DNA of 32,752 nucleotides from JALZAA01 sp035938395 (lineage in GTDB: Bacteria; Actinomycetota; Acidimicrobiia; IMCC26256; JACDBD01), in the NCBI GenBank assembly GCA_035938395.1, contig DASZGY010000059.1, forward strand, positions 1 through 32,752. Reading direction: 5' to 3'. The notes beneath the pieces were generated by a model. That model was given only the letters and a program-made list of their open reading frames with translations. It was not told the origin of the DNA and ran no database searches. Below, piece after piece: positions 7,256 to 15,871 of this stretch. The position numbers and the translations under genes were made by a program. Within the stretch, counting starts at the first letter, position 1. Each line of letters begins with the position of its first letter.

Positions 7256-8638
7256 CTATGAGTGCCGTAGAGCGCCCGGCGGCGGATTGCTCACCCGATC
7301 GAGCGCAAGGGCGACTCGATGATGGGCTTGCAGAACATCGGCGCGGTCGTTCCGCTCTGGGATCGCCTCGTCCGCGGATCGGAGGATCATGTCGGCTTGC
7401 CGAGCGATCGCGGAACGTTGCTCCTCGGTGATGGTACGAGTGGCGATGGTTGCCAGAGCCTCCAGCTGACGGATCACCACCGCCGGCATGCCACGACCTG
7501 CTTGGCGAATCTTGTCGAAGCCGTGATTCAGGAGTCGGTCGTAGCGAAGCGGGACGTCGATGATCCGAATCTGGCCGGCCTCGTCGCGGTAGATCCCGTC
7601 CGGGAGAGGTCGCGCTGCGATCGTGCCCAGCCCGTCTCCGAGCCAGTCGATGCACGTGAGCGCGGTGAACGTGTCGTTCACTGCGGGTGAAAGGGCGCGT
7701 ATTGCGATCTCGACGAGTTGATGAATTGCGAACTGGGGATCCTGCTGCAACGTCCGATGGGGACCGGTGATGTGCGCGTCGGCGAGCGCGCGGCCGACAT
7801 CGACCGCCGATGCAGCCGGCCAGACCACGGCGAGAGGGCGACCCTGAACGATGAAGTTGCCCGGCCGCCGCGAGAACCTCACCACCGCGTCGTTGCGCGC
7901 CGCGATCTCGACAATGCGCGCGTGCCCGATCCCCTGGAGATAGCCGCTCGACGGAGCCGGAAGGTCGATCCCCTCGCGATCGAGCCGCGTGTTGAGCTCC
8001 TGCACGAGCGGTTCGAGAGTCGCAGAACCATGGGGTACGGAGACCTCGTCGGAGTAGAGCCCTCGAACCGCGTCATCCAGATCACGAGCGATCGCGTACA
8101 CGACCTCGGTGAGTTGGATCGACGTCGCCACGTGGTGGATGAAGTAGATGAGGACGCCGAGGTCCACGAGCAGAAGGCCGATCGCGACGGTCACCGAGAT
8201 GTGGGGCACGAAGGAGTTGCTGACGGATCCCAGTGCGAGGACGCTGAACACGAACGTGGCGACGAAGGTCCCAAGGGTCAGCTGCGTACCCCGGTCGCGG
8301 ATGAAGTTGCGCAGCATGCGCGGGCCGAACTGTGTCGAAGCGAGCTGCAAGGCCAGGATGGTGATCGAGAAGACAACACCGACGACCGTGATGACCGCTG
8401 CCGCGATGGCAGTGAGGATGGTTCGGGCCGCGTCGGGGCCGCCGGTGTTCACCCACGACGGCAGCGAGAACGCATTCGCATCGACAGCACGATCGAGTGC
8501 ATAGGTCAGGCCGAAGAGAGCTCCGGCTCCGATGACCAGAAGGCTCGGGACGAACCAGAGGCTCGTGCGTCGGGCATCTCCGCGCCATCCCGGGATGTGG
8601 TATCCGGTCCTGCGTCTGCCCCGATCAAAAACTTGCAC
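7256..8638 (-). CDS. DUF2254 family membrane protein
   Basis: A 460-residue predicted integral membrane protein of unknown function. Four or so helices lie in the N-terminal half: LWFVPSLLVIGAGALFG; a long helix around ILTAIAAAVITVVGVVFSITILAL; ATFVFSVLALG; and TVAIGLLLVDLGVLIYFIHHVA. The segment ALQLASTQFGPRMLRNFIRDRGTQ is the family signature. The C-terminal half is soluble and contains FSRRPGNFIVQG and AIRALSPAVNDTFTA. GTG 8638 is chosen because GGAGG lies 5 bases upstream; the TTG at 8716 has no ribosome binding site. The gene follows kdpE by 97 bases on the same strand and could be read from the kdp transcript. A transport or ion-related role is only inferred from location. Confidence 0.85.
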   Translation of the reverse strand: MQVFDRGRRRTGYHIPGWRGDARRTSLWFVPSLLVIGAGALFGLTYALDRAVDANAFSLPSWVNTGGPDAARTILTAIAAAVITVVGVVFSITILALQLASTQFGPRMLRNFIRDRGTQLTLGTFVATFVFSVLALGSVSNSFVPHISVTVAIGLLLVDLGVLIYFIHHVATSIQLTEVVYAIARDLDDAVRGLYSDEVSVPHGSATLEPLVQELNTRLDREGIDLPAPSSGYLQGIGHARIVEIAARNDAVVRFSRRPGNFIVQGRPLAVVWPAASAVDVGRALADAHITGPHRTLQQDPQFAIHQLVEIAIRALSPAVNDTFTALTCIDWLGDGLGTIAARPLPDGIYRDEAGQIRIIDVPLRYDRLLNHGFDKIRQAGRGMPAVVIRQLEALATIATRTITEEQRSAIARQADMILRSADEAIPERNDRADVLQAHHRVALALDRVSNPPPGALRHS

Positions 8639-8734
8639 CGATGCCTCCGGCGTCGCGTTGACAGAGACGCCGACCAGGCTTCCCGGCTCGCCTGCGAGAA
8701 GGGTACCAGCGCGCAATTGGCCCCGGACCAGTTG

Positions 8735-9457
8735 CTATTTGTTGGGCGGCACGTCCGACGGGTCCGCGTCACTCCGGGACCCCGCATCGTGGACGAAGCG
8801 GAGGCCTGATCCTGGCTCGGTGACGAAGTAGCGCGGGTGTGCGGGATCGGGTTCGAGCTTGCGCCGGATCGCGACCATGAAGACACGCACATAGTTGGTC
8901 TTCGCGTCCGTCACCCCCCAGACGCGTTCGAGCAGCTGACGCTGAGTCACGAGGCGTCCTGCGTTCCGGACGAGCAACTCGACGATCTGCCATTCCGTCC
9001 TCGTCAGGCGAACATCCCGTCCGTTCCGACGCACCTGCTTTGCAGCGAGGTCGATCGTGAAGTCCGGGGTCTCGACGATGGGCGCCTGCTCAGGTGCGTC
9101 CGGAACTCGGAGCGCGACGCGAACGCGGGCCATGAGCTCGTCCATGCCGAATGGCTTGGTCACGTAGTCGTTCGCACCGGCATCGAGCGCGGCGACCTTC
9201 TCTGCTTCGCTGGTTCGGGCCGACAGAACGATGATCGGCACCGAAGTCCACCCGCGCAGTCCACGGATGACATCGACGCCGTCCATGTCGGGTAACCCGA
9301 GGTCCAGGATCACGGCTTCGGGATGCTGACGGGCGACGAGCGCGAGTCCCTGCGAGCCGGTGGTCGCGAGCTCCACTTCGTAGCCACGGGCACGGAGGTA
9401 GACGGCCATGGTTCGAAGGATGGGCATCTCGTCATCCACGACCAGCACAGTGCTCAT
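8735..9457 (-). CDS. kdpE: OmpR-family response regulator, KdpE
   Basis: A 240-residue response regulator. The receiver domain has the acidic pair DD at 8-9, phospho-acceptor Asp52 (ILDLGLPDMDG), a switch serine (LSA) and Lys101 (TKPFG). The C-terminal winged helix contains LTRTEWQIVELLVRNAGRLVTQRQLL and YFVTEPGSGLRF, typical of KdpE. It is expected to be phosphorylated by KdpD and to activate the kdp operon when potassium or turgor is low. It is the last kdp gene, 20 bases after the DUF4118 receptor gene rather than directly after kdpD. Confidence 0.93.
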   Translation of the reverse strand: MSTVLVVDDEMPILRTMAVYLRARGYEVELATTGSQGLALVARQHPEAVILDLGLPDMDGVDVIRGLRGWTSVPIIVLSARTSEAEKVAALDAGANDYVTKPFGMDELMARVRVALRVPDAPEQAPIVETPDFTIDLAAKQVRRNGRDVRLTRTEWQIVELLVRNAGRLVTQRQLLERVWGVTDAKTNYVRVFMVAIRRKLEPDPAHPRYFVTEPGSGLRFVHDAGSRSDADPSDVPPNK

Positions 9458-9477
9458 CGAATCCAGGCTCCCAGGCG

Positions 9478-10260
9478 CTATCTCTCGTGGGCCAGAAGAA
9501 TGACGCCGAGCTGGTCGGCGAGTGCCACCGCGGCACGTCGTACATCGGGCGAGATGTCGATTCCGGTTCCGGGAGCGGAAAGGGTCAGCACGAACCGGCC
9601 GACCTCGAGTCCCTCGCCCCAAACGGGCAGCTCGACCCGCCGGTAGGCATCGGGGTCCTGTTCGACCAATCCGACTTGTGGAGGAATCATGATGCCGCCG
9701 TGTCCAAGCCGCGGCATGGCATCGACGAACGGCGGCCGCTGGAACTCGCAGTCCTCGAGCCCCACGGTTTCGATCAGCTCATTTCGCACGAGGTAGATCA
9801 GGCGACCGGGGGTCTCGCCGCCGGCGGCAAGCTGGGTGAGCCGATGCAACCGTTGTATCTCCGCACCCGACGAAGCTGCCGCGGCACGATCTCGACGGCG
9901 GCGCGTGACGAGATCGCCGATCGCCAGCCCGACAAGGAGGAGCAGCAGCACTGTCTCGATATCTTGCGCGCTATCGACACGAAGCGAGTAATAGGGACGG
10001 GTCTGGAAGAAGTCGAACGCGAGTGCGGCGCTCACCGCCGCTACGGCACCGGTTGTCCTGCCTCCGAGCAGTGCCGCGCCGAGGACGACGACCACCAGGA
10101 CGAGTACCACGTCCGCGGGCGCGATATGACCACGCGCGGGTATGAACGCAGCAGCCACTGCGACGGGAAGGCCCAACGCAAGTGCCCACGGAAGGATCGG
10201 TTGTGCTCGTTGCCGCCAACCCGCGCGCACGCCGCGAGTGAGAGGTTGGATACCGGTCAT
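9478..10260 (-). CDS. Kinase-less DUF4118-GAF-like receptor (KdpD fragment paralogue)
   Basis: A 260-residue protein that looks like the middle of a KdpD. Four close membrane helices (residues about 25-115) carry the signature FDFFQTRPYYSLRV, also present in both KdpD proteins here. A coiled linker (RRRRDRAAAASSGAEIQRLHRL) and a GAF-like C-terminal half follow. It lacks the N-terminal KdpD ATPase domain, the USP domain and the histidine-kinase core. It sits between kdpD and kdpE on the same strand. It could form mixed complexes with KdpD and alter sensing; this is inference. ATG 10260 is chosen because the longer upstream frame is not KdpD-like. A short ORF (10299-10258) with a better ribosome binding site overlaps this start by one base. 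Confidence 0.75.
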   Translation of the reverse strand: MTGIQPLTRGVRAGWRQRAQPILPWALALGLPVAVAAAFIPARGHIAPADVVLVLVVVVLGAALLGGRTTGAVAAVSAALAFDFFQTRPYYSLRVDSAQDIETVLLLLLVGLAIGDLVTRRRRDRAAAASSGAEIQRLHRLTQLAAGGETPGRLIYLVRNELIETVGLEDCEFQRPPFVDAMPRLGHGGIMIPPQVGLVEQDPDAYRRVELPVWGEGLEVGRFVLTLSAPGTGIDISPDVRRAAVALADQLGVILLAHER

Positions 10261-10429
10261 CACGTGCCATCTCGCGCTGTGAAGAGTCGATGCAGCGTCA
10301 TCACTGGTCCTTCCGGAGTACGGGCGAAGGCGAAGCTGGCGCCGTGAGGGGTGCGTAAGCACGCGATCGGTCGGCGGATCCATGAACGCCAGCGCCCATG
10401 GCGCGGACCACCGCCTTCGCGTCCCCATG

Positions 10430-12937
10430 TCAGGCGCGTCGAAGGCGGAACACGATTGTCGCTCCACCTCCCGGCGTGTCCTCGACGCGGAGTTCTCCGC
10501 CGTTCGCTTCCACGAGGCCTCGGGCGACCGCGAGGCCGAGTCCGACACCATGAGCGTCGCTTCCTGCACCGTCGCCGAGTCGTTGGAACGGTTCGAAGAC
10601 TCTGTCGCGCTCGCTCGGCGGGATCCCGGGGCCTTGATCGATGACCCGGACATAAATGGCGTCTCCTGCGACGCCGGCTTCGACACGGGCCGCGACACCG
10701 GCCGGCGACCATTTGGTCGCGTTGTCCATCACATTCGCCAACGCGCGCTCCAGCAGGCCCGGGTCTGCGACCACCGATGGGAGTGACTCGGCGACGTCGA
10801 TGACGATGCCCGCCGCGGCCGGTCCGAGGCTCTCGGCCGCGCGATACAGGACGTCCTCGATGCTGACGGGACCGAGTGCGGTTCCGACCGCGCCGGTCTG
10901 GAGGCGGCTCATGTCGAGAAGGTTGGTGACGAGGTGGGTCAGTCGGTCGGTTTCGGCGTTGATCGTCTTGGCGAAACCGTTGGTCTGATCGGTGGACCAG
11001 TCCAGGTCGTCCGACAGCATGCTCGTGGCAGCAGCCTTGATCGCGGCGAGTGGCGTCCGCAGATCGTGGGAGACGGCGGCAAGGATTGCGTTCCGCAACG
11101 TATTGGCTTCGGCCAACTCCCGGGCAGAAGCGGCTTCGGCCTCGAGACGCACCCGAGCTTGAGCCTGGCGGAGCTGGGCGACGAACGCACCGAGGAGGCG
11201 CGTGTCGTCGGCGCTGAGCGCATTGCCGGCGAGGACGAGGACGGCGCCCTGGTCCAGTTCGGCCGAGAACGCCGCATCGTCAGGTCGCGTCGGTACCGAC
11301 GTTCCGGCCGACGCGATGGCCTTCCAGTCATGCTCGGTCGCCACGAGGATCGCGGCGCCGTCGAGATCGAAGGTGCGCCGGAGCTCCGTGACCAGACCAG
11401 GCAGTGCTTCGGCGCCGGACAGGATCGATCCTCCGGCGAGTCGTGCAAGCGCTTCTGCTTCGGCTCGCGCTCGCGCAACCTGAACGCCGCGGCGGGCGAG
11501 CCGTTGGACGAGTGCACTGACTGCGGCGGCAACCGCGAAGAACACCACCACAGCCACGATCTGGGTTCCGCGGACCATGCGGAGGCTGTGATACGGGAGG
11601 GTGAAGAAGAAGTCGGCGGTCAGGGTCGCGACGACGGCCGCGGCAGCCGCGGGCGCGGCGCCGCCGATCGTGGCCACGGCAGTCACGCCGAGCAGCAGGA
11701 ACAGCAACGCGCCCGGCAGACCGAGCTGCGCACGGAGCGGGGAAAGTGCGAGGCCGAGGAGGACGATGCCGACGGTCGCGAGCGCCCATCCCACGAGCTG
11801 TCGACGCGGCGGAAGGGCGGTCGGCCGCCGCCGCGTGGACGACTGGCGCAGGAGCGGCGCCTCGGGAATCGTCGAAGAGATGACGTGGACGTCGACCTGC
11901 CCGGCGTCTCGGACGACGCGGTTGATGATCGAGCCGTGAGTGAGCTCGGTCCAACGTGATTGCCGGCTCGACCCGAGCAGAAGCTGGGTGGCGTTCTCCG
12001 CGCGCGCAAAGTGCACGAGGGCATGAGCGACGTCCAGCCCGGTGACCTGTGCAAAACGACCGCCGAGTTCTTCGAGGAGCTGGCGCTGTGTCTCGAGACC
12101 CTCGGACGAGCCCCGGGCGAAGCCGTCCGACGTCTGGACGTGAACACCGACGAGCTCGCCATGGATGCGGGCCGCAATGCGCGACGCTCGGCGCAGAAGG
12201 TCTTCGCCGCCCGGAGCGCCGGTCAGCGCCACCACGACCCGCTCCTTCGTCTCCCATGGCTCGGTGATCCCGTGACGCTCGCGATAGAGGCCGAGATCCT
12301 CATCGACTCGATCAGCAACCCAAAGCAGCGCGAGCTCGCGGAGAGCCGCGAGGTTCCCGGCCCGGAAGTAATGGGCGAGGGCGGCGTCGACCTGGTCCGC
12401 CGCGTAGATGTTGCCGTGGGCCATGCGACGCCGCAGGGCCTCGGGGCTCATGTCGACCAGCTCGAGCTGGTCGGCGGCGCGCACGATCGCGTCGGGCACG
12501 GTTTCGCGCTGAGTCACGCCCGTGATGCGCTCGACGACGTCGTTCAGGCTGGTGAGATGCTGGATGTTGACGGTGGAGATGACATCGATGCCCGCATCGA
12601 GCAGCTCGTTGATGTCCTCCCACCGCTTCTCGTTGCGGCTCCCGGGCACGTTGGTGTGCGCCAGCTCGTCGACGAGAGCCTGGTCGGGGCGTCGAGCGAT
12701 GACGGCGTCGACGTCCATCTCCTCCAACACTTGACCCCGGTAGGGCACCTGCTTCCGCGGTATGACCTCGAGATCGCGGATCTGTGCCGTGGTGTTGGCC
12801 CGGCCGTGGGCCTCGATATACCCGATGACTACGTCGGTCCCCCGGGTCTTGCGTCTCCAGCCCTCGTTGAGCATCGCGAAGGTCTTGCCGACGCCGGGGG
12901 CTGCCCCCACGTAGATGCGCAGCTTCCCTCGGGCCAC
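10430..12937 (-). CDS. kdpD: Potassium/turgor sensor histidine kinase KdpD
   Basis: A full-length 835-residue KdpD. Domains in order: N-terminal KdpD ATPase-like sensor with Walker A GAAPGVGKT (11-19) and ALVDELAHTN (87-96); USP-like domain about 232-355; four DUF4118 helices about 382-480 with LTADFFFTLPYHSLRM; GAF about 505-600; HisKA with phospho-accepting His624 (SHDLRTP); and HATPase with N box (NVMDNATKW), DQGPGIP and GVGLGLAVARGLV. It is expected to autophosphorylate and control KdpE. The GTG start at 12937 is 13 bases downstream of kdpC and has GAGGA upstream. The SXS-type c-di-AMP motif described in Staphylococcus KdpD is not evident. It shares the first five domains with the divergent protein at 18028. 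Confidence 0.96.
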   Translation of the reverse strand: MARGKLRIYVGAAPGVGKTFAMLNEGWRRKTRGTDVVIGYIEAHGRANTTAQIRDLEVIPRKQVPYRGQVLEEMDVDAVIARRPDQALVDELAHTNVPGSRNEKRWEDINELLDAGIDVISTVNIQHLTSLNDVVERITGVTQRETVPDAIVRAADQLELVDMSPEALRRRMAHGNIYAADQVDAALAHYFRAGNLAALRELALLWVADRVDEDLGLYRERHGITEPWETKERVVVALTGAPGGEDLLRRASRIAARIHGELVGVHVQTSDGFARGSSEGLETQRQLLEELGGRFAQVTGLDVAHALVHFARAENATQLLLGSSRQSRWTELTHGSIINRVVRDAGQVDVHVISSTIPEAPLLRQSSTRRRPTALPPRRQLVGWALATVGIVLLGLALSPLRAQLGLPGALLFLLLGVTAVATIGGAAPAAAAAVVATLTADFFFTLPYHSLRMVRGTQIVAVVVFFAVAAAVSALVQRLARRGVQVARARAEAEALARLAGGSILSGAEALPGLVTELRRTFDLDGAAILVATEHDWKAIASAGTSVPTRPDDAAFSAELDQGAVLVLAGNALSADDTRLLGAFVAQLRQAQARVRLEAEAASARELAEANTLRNAILAAVSHDLRTPLAAIKAAATSMLSDDLDWSTDQTNGFAKTINAETDRLTHLVTNLLDMSRLQTGAVGTALGPVSIEDVLYRAAESLGPAAAGIVIDVAESLPSVVADPGLLERALANVMDNATKWSPAGVAARVEAGVAGDAIYVRVIDQGPGIPPSERDRVFEPFQRLGDGAGSDAHGVGLGLAVARGLVEANGGELRVEDTPGGGATIVFRLRRA

Positions 12938-12950
12938 CGGGCGCAGTCCT

Positions 12951-13763
12951 CTACGGGCGCATGTCGTCGAGTGCCAGGTTGAGGTCCAGGACGTTGACCG
13001 TCTTCTCGCCCAAGGTTCCCCATTGGGGGTCGTTGGTGTGCTGGTCGACGAGGTTCCTCACCGTCGCAACCGGCAGGCGGCGCGCCTTGGCGACGCGGGC
13101 CGTTTGCAGGCGAGCGTTGGCAACCGAGATGTCAGGATCGAGACCGGAGGCCGAGGCGGTGACGGCGTCGACCGGAACCTTCGTCCGGGCAGACAGGCCG
13201 TTCAGGTCGCGATACGACAGCAGACGCTCGGGCACCGTGTTCGAGTCGCAGGCGTAGGCACCGTCCTTCTTCTTGTACTTCTCCCCGCCGACCGGGCTTG
13301 TGATGGGGTTGTCCTGCTGGTCGGTCGGGACGCAGTACGGGTCGTCGGAAGTCGCGAACGGATTGGTCTTGGAGGTGTTGCCCTTGAGATCCACCGTGTT
13401 GAACCCCGGGATGAAGCCGACGAGCTTGGGGTCGCCGGGGCCGAGGTTGCTCGCGCCGGACGCGATGCAGCTTGGGTTGGTTGGCGGACACGTCGCCCCG
13501 GTCGGGTCGTACCCGCTGGCGCCGGACGCCGAGGGGCGGGGTTGGAAGTACCGCGGGGCCGGATCGCCGTTCTTGTCGAGGAAGTTCTGACCGATGAGCG
13601 ACGACCCGACGACCTTGCCGCGGTGCGTCACGAACGACCCGTCAGAGCGGTCGGGAAAGACGACCCTGGCGACGCCCGTCATGACCAGAGGGTAGATGAG
13701 GCCTAATCCGACCAAGGTCACGACCGTGAGGACCACCGCGGGCACGAGAAGACGTCGCAGCAT
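12951..13763 (-). CDS. kdpC: Potassium-transporting ATPase subunit KdpC, with insertion
   Basis: The single-helix subunit that stabilises the KdpFABC complex. The N-terminal helix (LLVPAVVLTVVTLVGLGLIYPLVMTG), GSSLIGQNF, YFQPRPSA, VTASASGLDPDIS and the C-terminal VNVLDLNLALD are all family marks. At 270 residues it is well above the usual 190-210. The excess is an insertion between about residues 90 and 190, between the Arg-Pro-Ser motif and VPVDAVTASASGLD. It carries four cysteines (92, 99, 144, 172) in the part expected outside the membrane, so two disulfides are possible. The start codon overlaps the kdpB stop as TGATG, which indicates translational coupling. Confidence 0.94.
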   Translation of the reverse strand: MLRRLLVPAVVLTVVTLVGLGLIYPLVMTGVARVVFPDRSDGSFVTHRGKVVGSSLIGQNFLDKNGDPAPRYFQPRPSASGASGYDPTGATCPPTNPSCIASGASNLGPGDPKLVGFIPGFNTVDLKGNTSKTNPFATSDDPYCVPTDQQDNPITSPVGGEKYKKKDGAYACDSNTVPERLLSYRDLNGLSARTKVPVDAVTASASGLDPDISVANARLQTARVAKARRLPVATVRNLVDQHTNDPQWGTLGEKTVNVLDLNLALDDMRP

Positions 13764-15862
13764 CAGTGCACCCCCAGCGGGCCGATGATGAGCAGATCGA
13801 TGAGTTTGATCAGGATGAACGGGGTGATGAACCCACCTACGCCGAAGATCAGCAGATTGCGGCGCAACTGCGCTGTCGCATTCATCGCCTTGAACTTGAC
13901 GCCGCGCAACGCGAGTGGGATCAAGAACAAGATGATGATGGCGTTGAAGATCATCGCTGAAACAATGGCTGCGTGCGGGTTGTGCAAACGCAGGATGTCG
14001 ATGTCGCTCAGCTTCGGGAACACTGCGTAGAACATCGCAGGGATGATCACGAAGTACTTCGCCACGTCATTCGTGATCGAGAACGTCGTCAACGAGCCGC
14101 GCGTGATCAGGAGCTGTTTGCCGACCTCGACGATGTCCATGAGCTTGGTCGGGTCGCTGTCGAGGTCGACCATGTTGCCGGCCTCTTTGGCCGCCTGCGT
14201 GCCCGTGTTCATGGCCACTCCGACGTCGGCCAGCGCCAACGCCGGCGCGTCGTTGGTGCCGTCCCCGGTCATCGCCACGAGACGCCCACCGGCCTGCTCG
14301 GCTCGGATCCGGTCCATCTTGTCCTCGGGCGTGGCCTCGGCCATGGACTCGTCGACGCCGGCTTCCTTCTCGATCGCGGCGGCGGTGAGCGGGTTGTCAC
14401 CCGTGACCATGACGGTGCGAATGCCGAGTGTCCGCATCGCCGCGAACTGCGAGCCGATGCCCGGCTTGACGGTGTCCTTGAGGTGGATGACACCGAGGAC
14501 GTTCGATCCCTCGGCGACGACCAACGGCGTCCCTCCGCCGGTGGCAATGCCTTCGACAACGGGGGCCAGGTCGGGGGGAACCTGGCCCCCTCGCTCCTCA
14601 ACCCAACGCTGTACCGCGTCGGCCGCGCCTTTGCGGATGGAGCGATGATCCCACTCGATGCCGGACATGCGAGTCTGGGCGGTGAAGGGCACCAGCTCCG
14701 CGCCTGGCATGTCGACCGGGGTCAGCTCGTACCGGGTCTCGCACAGCTCGACGATCGAACGGCCCTCCGGTGTCTCGTCCGCCAGCGACGAGAGCAGGAC
14801 GACCCGGGCGAGCTCGAGCTCTTCGTGCCCACCCACAGGCACGAACTCGGAGGCCATTCGGTTCCCGTACGTGATGGTCCCGGTCTTGTCCAAGAGAAGC
14901 GTCGAGACGTCACCCGCGGCCTCGACCGCGCGACCCGACATGGCCAAGACATTTCGCTGCACCATGCGGTCCATGCCGGCGATGCCGATCGCCGACAGAA
15001 GCGCGCCGATGGTGGTGGGCGACAACGCGACGACTAGCGCGACGAGGACGATGACCGACTGGTGCGCGCCGGAATAGATCGCGAACGGCTGCAGGGTGGC
15101 CACCGCCATCACGAAGATCAGCGTGAGGCCGACGAGCAAGACGAGGAGCGCGACCTCATTCGGCGTCTTCCGCCGGTCGGCACCCTCGACCAGCGCGATC
15201 ATGCGGTCGAGGAACGTCTCCCCCGGAGGGGTGGTGATCGTCACGACGATCCGGTCCGACAGGACCCTGGTCCCGCCGGTCACCGCCGACCGGTCGCCAC
15301 CGGATTCCCGGATTACCGGCGCCGATTCGCCCGTGATCGCCGACTCGTCGACGAGAGCCATGCCCTGGACCACGTCACCGTCGCCCGGGATGACCTCGCT
15401 TGCCTCGACCCGGACGCGCTCGCCGACCTCGAGTTTCGTCGACGGCTTGTCGACGGTCGAACCATCCGGCTGGAGCACATGTGCGACGGTCTCGGCGCGA
15501 GCTTTTCGCAGGCTGTTGGCTTGCGCCTTGCCTCTCCCTTCGGCCAATGCCTCGGCGAAGTTGCCGAACAGCACCACGAACCATACGAACGCCACCACCA
15601 GCGCCGAGAAGACGTTGTCCGACGAAGAGTTGCTCGAGAAGTCCCGGACGAAGAGGACCGTCGACCAGATGCTGCCGATATATACGACGAACAACACCGG
15701 AGCCTTCACCATGTGCCACGGGGTGAGCTTCGTGAACGTCTGCACCAGCGCCTGGCGGATGACGACAGGGTCGAAGGGTCGTTGGCCGGGCGCGTGCCGG
15801 TGGGGGAAGTGGTCCTCTTCCGGCGGTGCCGGCGGCGGGACAGCGATCGTGTCGGTAGGCAT
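13763..15862 (-). CDS. kdpB: Potassium-transporting P-type ATPase catalytic subunit KdpB
   Basis: A 699-residue P-type ATPase that energises KdpFABC. Visible motifs are the actuator-domain TGES (in AITGESAPV), the phosphorylation motif DKTGTIT, the nucleotide-domain segment GIEWDHRSIRKGA, the hinge GDGTNDAPALA and the LSPTTIGALLSAIGIAG membrane segment. The N-terminus has a Pro/His-rich lead of about 30 residues before the family start. ATG 15862 follows AAGGAGCG at good spacing, and this site overlaps the kdpA stop. The downstream kdpC start overlaps its stop by one base. No catalytic residue appears to be missing. Confidence 0.97.
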   Translation of the reverse strand: MPTDTIAVPPPAPPEEDHFPHRHAPGQRPFDPVVIRQALVQTFTKLTPWHMVKAPVLFVVYIGSIWSTVLFVRDFSSNSSSDNVFSALVVAFVWFVVLFGNFAEALAEGRGKAQANSLRKARAETVAHVLQPDGSTVDKPSTKLEVGERVRVEASEVIPGDGDVVQGMALVDESAITGESAPVIRESGGDRSAVTGGTRVLSDRIVVTITTPPGETFLDRMIALVEGADRRKTPNEVALLVLLVGLTLIFVMAVATLQPFAIYSGAHQSVIVLVALVVALSPTTIGALLSAIGIAGMDRMVQRNVLAMSGRAVEAAGDVSTLLLDKTGTITYGNRMASEFVPVGGHEELELARVVLLSSLADETPEGRSIVELCETRYELTPVDMPGAELVPFTAQTRMSGIEWDHRSIRKGAADAVQRWVEERGGQVPPDLAPVVEGIATGGGTPLVVAEGSNVLGVIHLKDTVKPGIGSQFAAMRTLGIRTVMVTGDNPLTAAAIEKEAGVDESMAEATPEDKMDRIRAEQAGGRLVAMTGDGTNDAPALALADVGVAMNTGTQAAKEAGNMVDLDSDPTKLMDIVEVGKQLLITRGSLTTFSITNDVAKYFVIIPAMFYAVFPKLSDIDILRLHNPHAAIVSAMIFNAIIILFLIPLALRGVKFKAMNATAQLRRNLLIFGVGGFITPFILIKLIDLLIIGPLGVH

Positions 15863-15871
15863 CAACGCTCC

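Noticed and set aside
7718..8809. A 363-codon plus-strand open frame
   Set aside because: Antisense to the DUF2254 gene, with acidic/basic low-complexity product and no recognisable domain.
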